From NCBI GenBank assembly GCA_024710535.1, contig JANJUO010000270.1, positions 1 through 7,730 on the forward strand: 7,730 nucleotides of DNA, given 5' to 3'. This document shows, in pieces, positions 1-5,796 of the stretch (positions are counted from its first letter, which is position 1; each line of letters begins with the position of its first letter). The position numbers and the translations under genes were made by a program. A model generated the notes under the pieces. The model was not told the DNA's origin. It was given only the letters and a program-made list of their open reading frames with translations, and did not search any database. This stretch comes from a bacterium. Lineage in GTDB: Bacteria; Bacteroidota; Ignavibacteria; Kapaibacteriales; UBA2268.

Positions 1-126
1 CAAACTGCTTATGCCCTTCAAGGAGATGCAGAGAAAGCACTTGCAGTTGGCTGTAACGATTACATAACAAAACCAATTTTGCCGGATAATTTATTACTTA
101 AAGTTAAAAAATATTTATCAGAATAA
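1..126 (+). CDS. Response-regulator receiver domain, C-terminal fragment (likely end of a hybrid histidine kinase)
   Basis: The reading frame is open from the first base and ends at TAA 124-126, giving 41 residues of a gene that begins outside the window. The peptide fits the last third of a CheY-like receiver domain. A TAYA segment carries the conserved Thr (residue 2) of strand beta4. Next comes a GDAEKALAVGCNDY helix, then the invariant Lys-Pro pair (K24-P25, in ITKPI) after strand beta5, then a final amphipathic helix ending a few residues before the stop. The phospho-accepting Asp lies off the left edge. Wording of the type 'GCNDYITKPI' directly followed by the stop is typical of receivers at the C-terminus of hybrid sensor kinases, although a stand-alone CheY-like protein is equally compatible. 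No output domain follows, so DNA binding C-terminal to this receiver is excluded. The signal it responds to cannot be told from this fragment. Confidence 0.9.
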   Translation, partial: QTAYALQGDAEKALAVGCNDYITKPILPDNLLLKVKKYLSE

Positions 127-207
127 AATATAAAACAAAATGCTTTTATGATTAATATAAACCATAATCCATAAAAAATCATTAAGATACAATTATTTTC
201 AGACAGC

Positions 208-227
208 TGGTTAATAGAATTTAACCA
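208..227. repeat. Small inverted repeat (7-bp arms, 6-nt loop)
   Basis: TGGTTAA (208-214) and TTAACCA (221-227) are perfect reverse complements around TAGAAT. It lies 81 bp after the receiver-domain stop on the + strand. No T-run follows on either strand, so it is not a convincing intrinsic terminator by itself. On the minus strand it would sit just beyond the large hairpin at 236-297. Confidence 0.4.
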
Positions 228-235
228 AATAAAAT

Positions 236-297
236 CAGACAAGAATATCTAATCTACTTGAAATATATGAATTTAGTAGAATAGACATTCTTGCCTG
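236..297 (-). terminator. Long imperfect hairpin downstream of the thioredoxin-like gene; possible 3'-UTR structure or terminator
   Basis: The arms 236-258 and 275-297 are each 23 nt and pair at 20 positions, around a 16-nt loop (259-274). Two of the three mismatches (239/294 and 247/286) read A-C on the + strand but U-G on the minus strand. The RNA hairpin is therefore nearly continuous (22 of 23 pairs) only when transcribed leftwards, which is the direction of the redox operon ending at 356. On that strand the stem is followed by an AU-rich stretch (ATTTTATTT, complement of 227-235) rather than a pure U-run. It is thus a plausible but not textbook terminator or stabilising 3' structure. Alternatives are a degenerate inverted-repeat element or a processed small RNA. 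Confidence 0.5.
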
Positions 298-313
298 TTG
301 TGCAAATATTTAC

Positions 314-355
314 TTTTTCAATATATTTTTAAATACAAGAATTCATATTGAAAAA
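314..355. repeat. AT-rich perfect inverted repeat abutting the stop codon of the thioredoxin-like gene
   Basis: TTTTTCAATAT (314-324) and ATATTGAAAAA (345-355) are perfect 11-nt reverse complements with a 20-nt loop. The right arm touches the TAA stop (complement of 356-358) of the minus-strand gene, so the structure begins immediately after translation ends. The stem has only two G-C pairs and would be weak as RNA. It could be an auxiliary 3'-end structure ahead of the stronger hairpin at 236-297, or a chance product of AT-rich sequence. Confidence 0.4.
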
Positions 356-970
356 TTATTTGTATTTTACCGAACAACCATAAGGAACAGTAGTTTTGGT
401 TTTTATTGGAGAACCGTTATATAAGTTATCAAGCACTTCCGAAACATAATTTTTTGATTTTGGGATGTCATTTTTATCGGTTGATTTGGTATCGTCAATT
501 GCACCTGCATAAACCAAAAAACCATTTTTATCAACAATATAAATATGTGGAGTGGTTTTTGCTTCATACATTCTGCCAACATCACCACTTTCATCTATTA
601 AATATGCAGACATTTTGGCTTTTTGATCTTCGATTCTTTTTTTGATTTCATCGTTGGAAAAATGCCCTTGTTTGCCTTCGGCAGATGAGCAGATACTTAG
701 CCAAATAACATCTTGGTCTGTATATTTTTTTTGCAAATTTTGCATATTATTTGATGAATAGTGCTTAACAACAAATGGACAATCAAAATTAATCCATTCA
801 AGAACAACTATTTGACCTTTGTAATCAGATAGTCGATGAGCAATTCCAAATTGATCTTTCAAAGTGAAATCCGGTGCCATCTTGTCGATTTCTGCTTTAT
901 CAGCCGCAAATATGTTAATGCTAATCAAAACAGAAAATGTAATTAATGCAATTATTTTTAATAATTTCAT
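356..970 (-). CDS. Secreted thioredoxin/peroxiredoxin-fold protein (AhpC/TSA-like redoxin, single-Cys CPFV site)
   Basis: This is a 204-residue protein with an N-terminal signal peptide: basic MKLLK, a hydrophobic stretch to about residue 20, and likely cleavage near FAA-D at 22-23. It therefore probably acts in the periplasm. The redoxin fold is visible in order: APDFTLKD at 32-39, a strand VVLEWINFDCPFVVKHY with the active-site Cys at 64, and the cis-proline loop TTPHIYIVD (P141). The usual CxxC is reduced to CPFV, so the second active-site Cys is missing. Other cysteines are C94 (LSICSS) and C199 in the terminal PYGCSVKY motif. That ending recurs in this redoxin subfamily as I know it, and C199 may act as resolving thiol. 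Such proteins are usually called thioredoxin family or redoxin-domain proteins; the substrate is unknown. The start at 970 is supported by AAGAGG six bases upstream of ATG. The gene lies 20 bp after the DsbD-alpha-like gene, so the two are very probably one operon with a shared thiol-redox role. Peroxidase, disulfide reductase and metallochaperone-associated roles all remain possible. Confidence 0.9.
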   Translation of the reverse strand: MKLLKIIALITFSVLISINIFAADKAEIDKMAPDFTLKDQFGIAHRLSDYKGQIVVLEWINFDCPFVVKHYSSNNMQNLQKKYTDQDVIWLSICSSAEGKQGHFSNDEIKKRIEDQKAKMSAYLIDESGDVGRMYEAKTTPHIYIVDKNGFLVYAGAIDDTKSTDKNDIPKSKNYVSEVLDNLYNGSPIKTKTTVPYGCSVKYK

Positions 971-990
971 AAAAAACCTCTTAATAAATG

Positions 991-1812
991 TTAAAATAAT
1001 AAATCTAATTCAATTGCTTTTTTTGTGCTTAATTCCCCAAAACCAGAGTCGCTCACCAACACAACTTTTAATTTATTGGGTTCGCTAACTCTAAATTTGT
1101 CAAGCTCTAATCTAATAATATTAAACTCGCCATCAGACTCAACTATATATGAGTTTCTATATTTGAAAATACCTTCTTCAACTGGGAAAACTCCAATTTT
1201 TTCTGGTAATTTGAGAGATTTTTTCCATTTTAAAATTACTTCATCTTTTCCTTTTTGAGCTGAAAAATCTTTTCTGTTTATCAAATCTGGAATTCTTGTA
1301 CGAATTGATTTTAATTTTCTTTGAAAATCCGGAAATTCAAAAATATCTGAAATATTATTGAATATCAGTGTATCGATTTTGCTTCCGGGAAGGCAAACAT
1401 CCTTGCATACAAGCCAATTAGACTTAATAATTATCGGAAAACTTTTGCCGGGTAGCTTTGATGGAGAATAAATTGTGAAAATTAAATGCGAAGTTTCGTT
1501 GTAGCCAAAATTCATCATATCATCAAATGGAAAAGTATGCGGAAATTCCCATTCTAAATCACCTACTCTAAATCCATCCGGCATAGAAAAATCCAAACTT
1601 GTTGCCAATCCGGCATCTCCGGGATTTTTCCAATAAGTATGCCAATCTTTTTGTGGTGTTATTCTTGCAATAATAGTAATTGAATCATTTGCTTTAAATT
1701 CATTTACTTCAAAATTATAAACCACTTTCACTAATCTATTACCGTCAATTTCTTCTGCTTTCCCAATTATGAGAATCAAAAAGAATAATATAAAATGTAT
1801 TTTTGTCATCAT
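991..1812 (-). CDS. Stand-alone DsbD N-terminal (alpha) domain-like periplasmic protein
   Basis: This is a 273-residue protein with a hydrophobic N-terminus (about residues 5-17) that reads as a signal peptide. The body matches the DsbD alpha-domain family (DsbC/DsbD N-terminal-like). WHTYWKNPGDAGLAT lies at 57-71, FPHTFPFDDMMNFGYN at 90-105, and the paired cysteines sit in WLVCKDVCLPGS (C136 and C140). In full-length DsbD this domain takes electrons from the membrane domain and hands them to periplasmic partners. Here the protein ends at about 270 residues, so neither the eight-helix membrane domain nor the C-terminal thioredoxin domain is fused. The pattern is seen in other bacteria where the module stands alone and must find its reductant in trans. 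It is first in an operon with the thioredoxin-like gene 20 bp downstream, a natural partner. Two in-frame ATGs (1812 and 1809) start it, and no good Shine-Dalgarno sequence precedes either. I found no convincing promoter upstream. The family call is firm; the electron donor and target are inferred. Confidence 0.85.
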   Translation of the reverse strand: MMTKIHFILFFLILIIGKAEEIDGNRLVKVVYNFEVNEFKANDSITIIARITPQKDWHTYWKNPGDAGLATSLDFSMPDGFRVGDLEWEFPHTFPFDDMMNFGYNETSHLIFTIYSPSKLPGKSFPIIIKSNWLVCKDVCLPGSKIDTLIFNNISDIFEFPDFQRKLKSIRTRIPDLINRKDFSAQKGKDEVILKWKKSLKLPEKIGVFPVEEGIFKYRNSYIVESDGEFNIIRLELDKFRVSEPNKLKVVLVSDSGFGELSTKKAIELDLLF

Positions 1813-2062
1813 TCTGAATGTTTGTTAAACCTAACAATTGTAATATCGAAAATGTTCAAAACTTATTATATAAATTCAATAAAAAATATAAGAAGGCAAA
1901 TTTTTTTAAATTTGATAAAAATGTTTTCTTCACTTTTATAAACAGAGAGCAATTGACAAAGATTTTTTAAAGTATAAATTCCGTAAGTAATTATAAATGA
2001 ATATTCTGCTATATCGGTATGAACAATGGTCAGATCCTATTATAATCTATTTTACAACAAAA
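1813..2062. other. Gene-free AT-rich gap between the FKBP terminator and the redox operon
   Basis: Counting to the FKBP stop, 302 bases here lack a gene. No reading frame with protein-like composition, no tRNA-like cloverleaf and no strong hairpin were seen apart from the terminator at 2063-2090. The redox operon begins at 1812 on the minus strand, so its promoter should lie in this gap. Several AT-rich -10-like boxes exist but none has a well-spaced partner. A TTGACA at 1953-1958 faces rightwards, where no gene follows for about 1 kb. Confidence 0.6.
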
Positions 2063-2090
2063 AAAAAGAGCCAATAACTCGGCTCTTTTT
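2063..2090 (-). terminator. Intrinsic (rho-independent) terminator of the FKBP gene; symmetric
   Basis: Arms 2063-2072 (AAAAAGAGCC) and 2081-2090 (GGCTCTTTTT) form a perfect 10-bp stem with a GC core (GAGCC/GGCTC) and an 8-nt loop. On the minus strand the stem is followed by a run of T, because the + strand carries an unbroken A tract from 2059. It lies 24 bp beyond the FKBP stop at 2115, so it ends that transcript. The + strand also has a T5 tract completing the right arm, so it could work in both directions, but there is no + strand gene nearby to terminate. Confidence 0.9.
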
Positions 2091-2114
2091 CTTAAAATAT
2101 AATTTATTGCGATA

Positions 2115-2813
2115 TTATTGTTGTTTGACTTCTAAAAGCTCAACTTCAAATTCCAATGTTGCACCTGGACCAATCAATCCGCCAGTTCCTTCATCGCCAT
2201 AACCCAAATCAGAAGGAAGCCATAACATTATTTTTCCACCTTCTTTCATCAATTGAACTCCTTCAGTCCATCCTTTGATAACTTGATTCAATGGGAATTC
2301 AGCAGGCTCGTTTCTGCTATATGAACTATCGAATTCTTTGCCGTCAAGCAATTTTCCTCTATAATGAACTTTTACTACATCAGTTGCTTTTGGTGATTTT
2401 CCTTTTCCTTCAGTAATAACTTTATACTGCAAACCTGATTCAGTTGTTTTCACACCTGGCTTTGTTTTATTATTTGCAAGGAATTCCGCTCCTTCTTTTT
2501 TATTTTTGTCAATTTCTTCATTTTGTTTTTTTAAAGCTTTTTCTTGCATTTCTTGCTGAAATTCACCCATTAATTTTTGCATTTCTTCTAATGGAATAAC
2601 AGAAGTTCCTTTGTATAAAGCATCTTCCACCCCAGCTTTGAATAAATTCATATCCAATTTAAGGTCATCACGCAACAAAGAAGCACCAATATTCTGACCG
2701 ATGACATAAGCAACCGAATCAATTCTGGTTTTCATTATTAAATTCTGTGCAGATAAATTTCCTGCAAAAACAAACATAGCAACAAATGTTGCAAAAAGCA
2801 ATTTTTTGAGCAT
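2115..2813 (-). CDS. Secreted FKBP-type peptidyl-prolyl cis-trans isomerase (FkpA/Mip-like)
   Basis: This is a 232-residue envelope foldase that should catalyse cis-trans isomerisation of X-Pro bonds. The signal peptide covers about residues 1-22 (LLFATFVAMFVFAGNLSAQ). Residues 27-120 form the helical FKBP N-terminal dimerisation segment (VAYVIGQNIGASLL, then a Lys/Glu-rich long helix around 75-110). Residues about 125-229 form the FKBP catalytic domain. Expected pocket residues are visible: Y151 in VHYRG, F161-D162 in EFDSSY, V178-I179 in QVIKGW, W182, Y205 in LGYGD, and F222 in the closing LEFEVELLEV strand. Length and layout match the Mip/FkpA/FklB group. The start at 2813 has GGAG eight bases upstream of ATG, and the protein begins with a proper signal peptide. 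It is monocistronic: divergent from ribH and closed by the hairpin at 2063-2090. A lipoprotein is excluded because no Cys lies in the signal-peptide region. Confidence 0.95.
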   Translation of the reverse strand: MLKKLLFATFVAMFVFAGNLSAQNLIMKTRIDSVAYVIGQNIGASLLRDDLKLDMNLFKAGVEDALYKGTSVIPLEEMQKLMGEFQQEMQEKALKKQNEEIDKNKKEGAEFLANNKTKPGVKTTESGLQYKVITEGKGKSPKATDVVKVHYRGKLLDGKEFDSSYSRNEPAEFPLNQVIKGWTEGVQLMKEGGKIMLWLPSDLGYGDEGTGGLIGPGATLEFEVELLEVKQQ

Positions 2814-2852
2814 TGAATAAACTCCAATATAAATTTTTAAAATAATTCTTTA

Positions 2853-2881
2853 CAAAAAATATATGACGAATTAAAAACAAA
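2853..2881 (-). promoter_or_regulatory. Candidate Bacteroidota-type promoter for the FKBP gene
   Basis: Read on the minus strand, TTTG (2878-2881) is followed after 16 bases by TATTTTTTG (2853-2861). This resembles the Bacteroidota sigma pattern TTTG / TAnnTTTG, with one extra base in the second box. Transcription would begin near 2846, leaving a leader of about 33 nt that contains the GGAG ribosome site. The match is inexact and AT-rich sequence produces such boxes easily. Confidence 0.3.
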
Positions 2882-2885
2882 TAAA

Positions 2886-2902
2886 TTTAGACTTCGTCTA
2901 AA
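2886..2902. promoter_or_regulatory. Palindrome TTTAGAC-TTC-GTCTAAA in the divergent promoter region
   Basis: Perfect 7-bp arms (2886-2892 and 2896-2902) surround a 3-nt centre. It lies immediately upstream of the candidate FKBP promoter and 88 bp before the ribH start. The size suits a dimeric regulator site or a small hairpin. No T-run follows, so it is not a terminator. No known operator was recognised in it. Confidence 0.4.
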
Positions 2903-2909
2903 ATATCTT

Positions 2910-2929
2910 ATTAACTAATTTTAGTTAAT
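2910..2929. promoter_or_regulatory. Palindrome ATTAACTAA-TT-TTAGTTAAT, operator-like
   Basis: Perfect 9-bp arms (2910-2918 and 2921-2929) surround a 2-nt centre, a 20-bp dyad typical in size of a helix-turn-helix dimer site. It sits about 20-40 bp upstream of the candidate ribH -7 box at 2950-2957, so it would overlap the upstream promoter element. It could serve either divergent gene. The regulator is unknown. Confidence 0.45.
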
Positions 2930-2949
2930 TATGCTTGATAAAATATTCG

Positions 2950-2957
2950 TATTTTTG
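2950..2957 (+). promoter_or_regulatory. Candidate -7 box for ribH (TATTTTTG)
   Basis: TATTTTTG fits the Bacteroidota TAnnTTTG consensus exactly and would give a leader of about 27 nt ending in the AGGA ribosome site at 2981-2984. No TTTG partner is found at the right distance, so the call is weak. The short leader leaves no room for an FMN riboswitch. Confidence 0.25.
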
Positions 2958-2990
2958 AGTAATTGTTAAAATTTAATTTAGGAAAATATA

Positions 2991-3458
2991 ATGGCAAAAG
3001 TGATTGAAGGTATTTTTGACGCCAAAGGAAAGAAATTTGCAATTGTTGTTTCAAGATGGAATCAATTCGTAGTTAGCAAACTTCTCGATGGAGCAATTGA
3101 TGCATTAAAAAGAAATCAAGCAAATGAAGATGATATTGTTATAGCATATTGTCCGGGTGCATTCGAGATTCCGCTTGTTGTTCAGAAATTTGCTCAAACG
3201 AAAAAATATGATGCAGTAATTGCATTGGGTGCAGTTATTCGCGGCTCTACTCCTCATTTTGATTATATCGCAAATGAAGTTACTAAAGGAATTGCAAAAG
3301 TTAATTTGGATACTGGTATTCCCTGTATTTTTGGCGTATTGACTACCGATACAATCGAACAGGCAATCGAGCGTTCGGGCTCAAAAGCAGGAAACAAAGG
3401 TTTCGAAGCGGCAGTTTCTGCAATTGAAATGGCTTCATTATTAAAAAGTATGGAATAA
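2991..3458 (+). CDS. ribH: 6,7-dimethyl-8-ribityllumazine synthase (riboflavin biosynthesis)
   Basis: RibH is cytoplasmic and joins 5-amino-6-ribitylaminouracil with 3,4-dihydroxy-2-butanone 4-phosphate to make lumazine, the penultimate step to riboflavin. The 155-residue length is normal for the family. Family signatures appear in order. SRWNQFVVSKLLDGA at 21-35 has Trp23 where many members have Phe, in the substrate-stacking position. PGAFEIPL lies at 55-62, and ALGAVIRGSTPHFDYIANE holds catalytic His89. PCIFGVLTTD lies at 111-120, and ERSGSKAGNKG holds the phosphate-binding Arg128. The start is supported by AGGA seven bases upstream of ATG. No other rib genes are adjacent, so the pathway is dispersed or lies outside the window. 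No terminator is seen in the 70 bp before the next gene, so read-through into it is possible. Confidence 0.97.
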   Translation: MAKVIEGIFDAKGKKFAIVVSRWNQFVVSKLLDGAIDALKRNQANEDDIVIAYCPGAFEIPLVVQKFAQTKKYDAVIALGAVIRGSTPHFDYIANEVTKGIAKVNLDTGIPCIFGVLTTDTIEQAIERSGSKAGNKGFEAAVSAIEMASLLKSME

Positions 3459-3528
3459 CTTGTTTGATAAATTCTGAAAAATTTGATGGAAATTTATACA
3501 TTTTGTTTTATTAAAATATAGCATTGAA

Positions 3529-5793
3529 ATGACCAAGAATAAAAGTATAATAAAATTATTTTTATTGATTAATTTTTTATTTTTCAATATTAGTATTGCT
3601 TTTTCATCAGAACAATTCAGATTGGATAATTGGGAGGTATATACTTCTCAATATGATGTGCTTGATATTGATATTGATAAAAATGGCTTAATATGGGCGG
3701 CTACAAATGGTGGAATCTTTAGTTATGACATCGAAAAAGATATTTACACAAATTATACCGATTTATTTAATTTGCTGACTATAAATTTTACTGCTGTTGA
3801 ATGTAATCATAATAATGATGAAGTAATTTTTGGTTCTGTTGATGGAACAATTGAAATTCTTACCAAAGATAGAAAATGGATTCATATAACAGATGTGCGG
3901 GTTGCCGGCTTTTCTAATCCAAAAATTTATGACATCGTTATCAAAGATGATAAAGCATTTATTGCAGGTGGATGGGGACTTGCTGTTTTTGATTTGAAGG
4001 AAAGAGTTTTTATTGAAACAATAAAGAAATTTGGAGATTTCGCCACAAATACAAAATCAAGCAAAATTGATTTTATCGGTAACTTCATTTATGTTTCATC
4101 CGATTTAGGTGTTGCAAAAGCAGATTTGAATTCAATTTTGGCAGATAATAATTCTTGGGAAACTTTTGTTGTTGGCGATGGAGTGCCAAGCATAAAAATA
4201 AATTCTTTGGCGAAATTCAAAGATACAATATTTGTTTCTACTGGTAATTACTTATGCTATATTGATGAAAATTCAAAAACAATCAAATTTCATACAAATG
4301 CAACATATAATATTAATTCAATTTTTGCCGGTCAAAATAGTAAACTTTATGTTTCAACTCAATATAATTTAATTACTGTAAACCCAACAGAACAATTGAT
4401 TTGGTCGAATGATTTCATTCAAAAAACAGTAAATTTTATTGATAAAAACGGCAAAGAATTGATTTTATCATCTATTCAGAATAATTCAATCGGTATTTTG
4501 AAAAATAATCAATTTGAATTTATTGCTCCAAATACTCCTACCTCAAATAATATTGGCGATATAAAAATTGATACAGAAGGAAATCTATTTTTTGTGAATC
4601 CGAGAAGTAGCAAATCTTTTGGAATAACTTCATTTATTAATGGAAAATGGTCTTCCAAACGATTAACAAATCATCATTCATTTAAAATGAATCTTACTAA
4701 TAATAATCAGATTTTGAGCAGTTCTTGGGGAAATGGACTCTATATTGCAAAAACAACTGATACGGGCTATGTTTATGATTATTATTCAAATAAAAATTCC
4801 CCATTAAAGGGAATTGCAACCAATCCAGACTATGTTGTTGTGGGTGAATCGGTTGAAGATAAAAATGGAACTGTTTGGGTGGTAAATTTCGGAGAAACCT
4901 CGCTTGGTCCTGTGCTTGTTGGAATGGATAAATCTGGAAATTTCTATGAATTCAATAATTTATTCAATTCAACAGACAGATATTTTATGACTCTTGCAAT
5001 TGATCATAATGGTACAAAATGGCTGGGAGCATATTCAAATGGTAGAGGTCTTGTTGCCATCAATGATAATAAAACACTGAATGATAAATCTGATGATAAA
5101 TTCAAATTTTTCTCTCCATCTTCATATCCGAATTTGCAATCAAATTGGGTGAAGTCGCTTCAGGTGGACAAGCTTGGCTGGCTCTGGATAGGAACAGATG
5201 CGGGATTATCAGTTTGTAGAAATACTTCATCATTTCTAACAAATAATAATGTTGATTTTAATATTTATAAAAAATTAAATAATCAAACAATCAATGCTAT
5301 TTTGATTGATCCTTTGAATAATAAATGGATAGCCACAAATCAAGGAATTTGGGTATTGAATTACGATGGAAGCGAAGTAATTGCAACCATCAATACACAA
5401 AATTCACCTTTGTTATCCGATGAAATCAACTCATTGGCTATGAATCCAAACACAGGTGAAGTGTATATTGGAACTCAATTTGGATTATTTAAAGCATCTT
5501 CATTATCAGTTAAGCCTTATGAAGATTTCGACTTAAAAGCATATCCACAACCTTTCAATATGAATAAAGATAATGAACTTGTTATCGAAGGACTTGCCGC
5601 AGATTCTGATTTGAAAATATTGGCATTAGATGGTTCTTTTGTAGCAAGTATTATCAGTCAGGGCGGCAAAGCTGTTTGGAACGCAAAAGACAGCAACGGC
5701 AATAAAGTAAAAAGCGGTGTTTATTTGATATCCGCATATTCAACAACAAACAAAAGCAATTCAGTATTAAAAATTGCCATTATTAATAAGTGA
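3529..5793 (+). CDS. PorZ-like two-propeller surface protein with type IX secretion-like C-terminal domain
   Basis: This is a 754-residue protein with a signal peptide (about residues 1-27; KLFLLINFLFFNISIAFSS). Repeated propeller blades follow, of the two-component-regulator propeller type (DxxGxxWxxTxxG). Clear examples are DKNGLIWAATNGGIFSYD at 50, DKNGTVWVV near 443, DHNGTKWLG near 491, DKLGWLWIGTDAGLSV near 546, DPLNNKWIATNQGIWVL near 594 and TGEVYIGTQFGLF near 640. Residues about 671-754 form a beta-sandwich of the FlgD-Ig / type IX sorting kind (LKILALDG, AVWNAKDSNGNKVKSGVYL). Two propellers plus this tail, at this length, is the architecture of PorZ, the surface protein of the type IX system that helps the PorU sortase-like enzyme attach cargo to anionic LPS in Porphyromonas. 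It has no kinase or DNA-binding domain, so it is not a hybrid sensor. A generic secreted propeller protein is the main alternative. No clear Shine-Dalgarno precedes the ATG. rlmN begins 3 bp after its stop. Confidence 0.7.
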   Translation: MTKNKSIIKLFLLINFLFFNISIAFSSEQFRLDNWEVYTSQYDVLDIDIDKNGLIWAATNGGIFSYDIEKDIYTNYTDLFNLLTINFTAVECNHNNDEVIFGSVDGTIEILTKDRKWIHITDVRVAGFSNPKIYDIVIKDDKAFIAGGWGLAVFDLKERVFIETIKKFGDFATNTKSSKIDFIGNFIYVSSDLGVAKADLNSILADNNSWETFVVGDGVPSIKINSLAKFKDTIFVSTGNYLCYIDENSKTIKFHTNATYNINSIFAGQNSKLYVSTQYNLITVNPTEQLIWSNDFIQKTVNFIDKNGKELILSSIQNNSIGILKNNQFEFIAPNTPTSNNIGDIKIDTEGNLFFVNPRSSKSFGITSFINGKWSSKRLTNHHSFKMNLTNNNQILSSSWGNGLYIAKTTDTGYVYDYYSNKNSPLKGIATNPDYVVVGESVEDKNGTVWVVNFGETSLGPVLVGMDKSGNFYEFNNLFNSTDRYFMTLAIDHNGTKWLGAYSNGRGLVAINDNKTLNDKSDDKFKFFSPSSYPNLQSNWVKSLQVDKLGWLWIGTDAGLSVCRNTSSFLTNNNVDFNIYKKLNNQTINAILIDPLNNKWIATNQGIWVLNYDGSEVIATINTQNSPLLSDEINSLAMNPNTGEVYIGTQFGLFKASSLSVKPYEDFDLKAYPQPFNMNKDNELVIEGLAADSDLKILALDGSFVASIISQGGKAVWNAKDSNGNKVKSGVYLISAYSTTNKSNSVLKIAIINK

Positions 5794-5796
5794 AAA

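Noticed and set aside
60..242. 60-codon minus-strand frame rich in Ile/Phe, membrane-like
   Set aside because: It overlaps the receiver-domain coding region antisense, starts from a TTG inside the hairpin arm, and its hydrophobicity is what AT-rich antisense DNA gives. No ribosome site.
403..645. Short frames on both strands within the redoxin gene
   Set aside because: They are overlapped entirely by a gene with signal peptide and fold motifs; composition is low-complexity and no domain is recognisable.
864..1258. Plus-strand frames opposite the redoxin start and the DsbD-alpha-like gene
   Set aside because: Antisense shadows of well-supported genes, with no Shine-Dalgarno and no protein-like pattern.
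1953..1978. Perfect TTGACA followed by TATAAA on the + strand
   Set aside because: The spacing is 14 bp, too short for a sigma-70-type promoter. No + strand gene follows until 2991, and the terminator at 2063-2090 would stop such a transcript.
2814..2990. FMN riboswitch upstream of ribH
   Set aside because: None of the conserved RFN-element sequence blocks was seen, and the likely leader is only about 27 nt.
3459..3528. Terminator or promoter between ribH and the PorZ-like gene
   Set aside because: No stem with a T-run was found, and AT-rich boxes such as TTGATG with TTTTAT 17 bp later are too weak to call.
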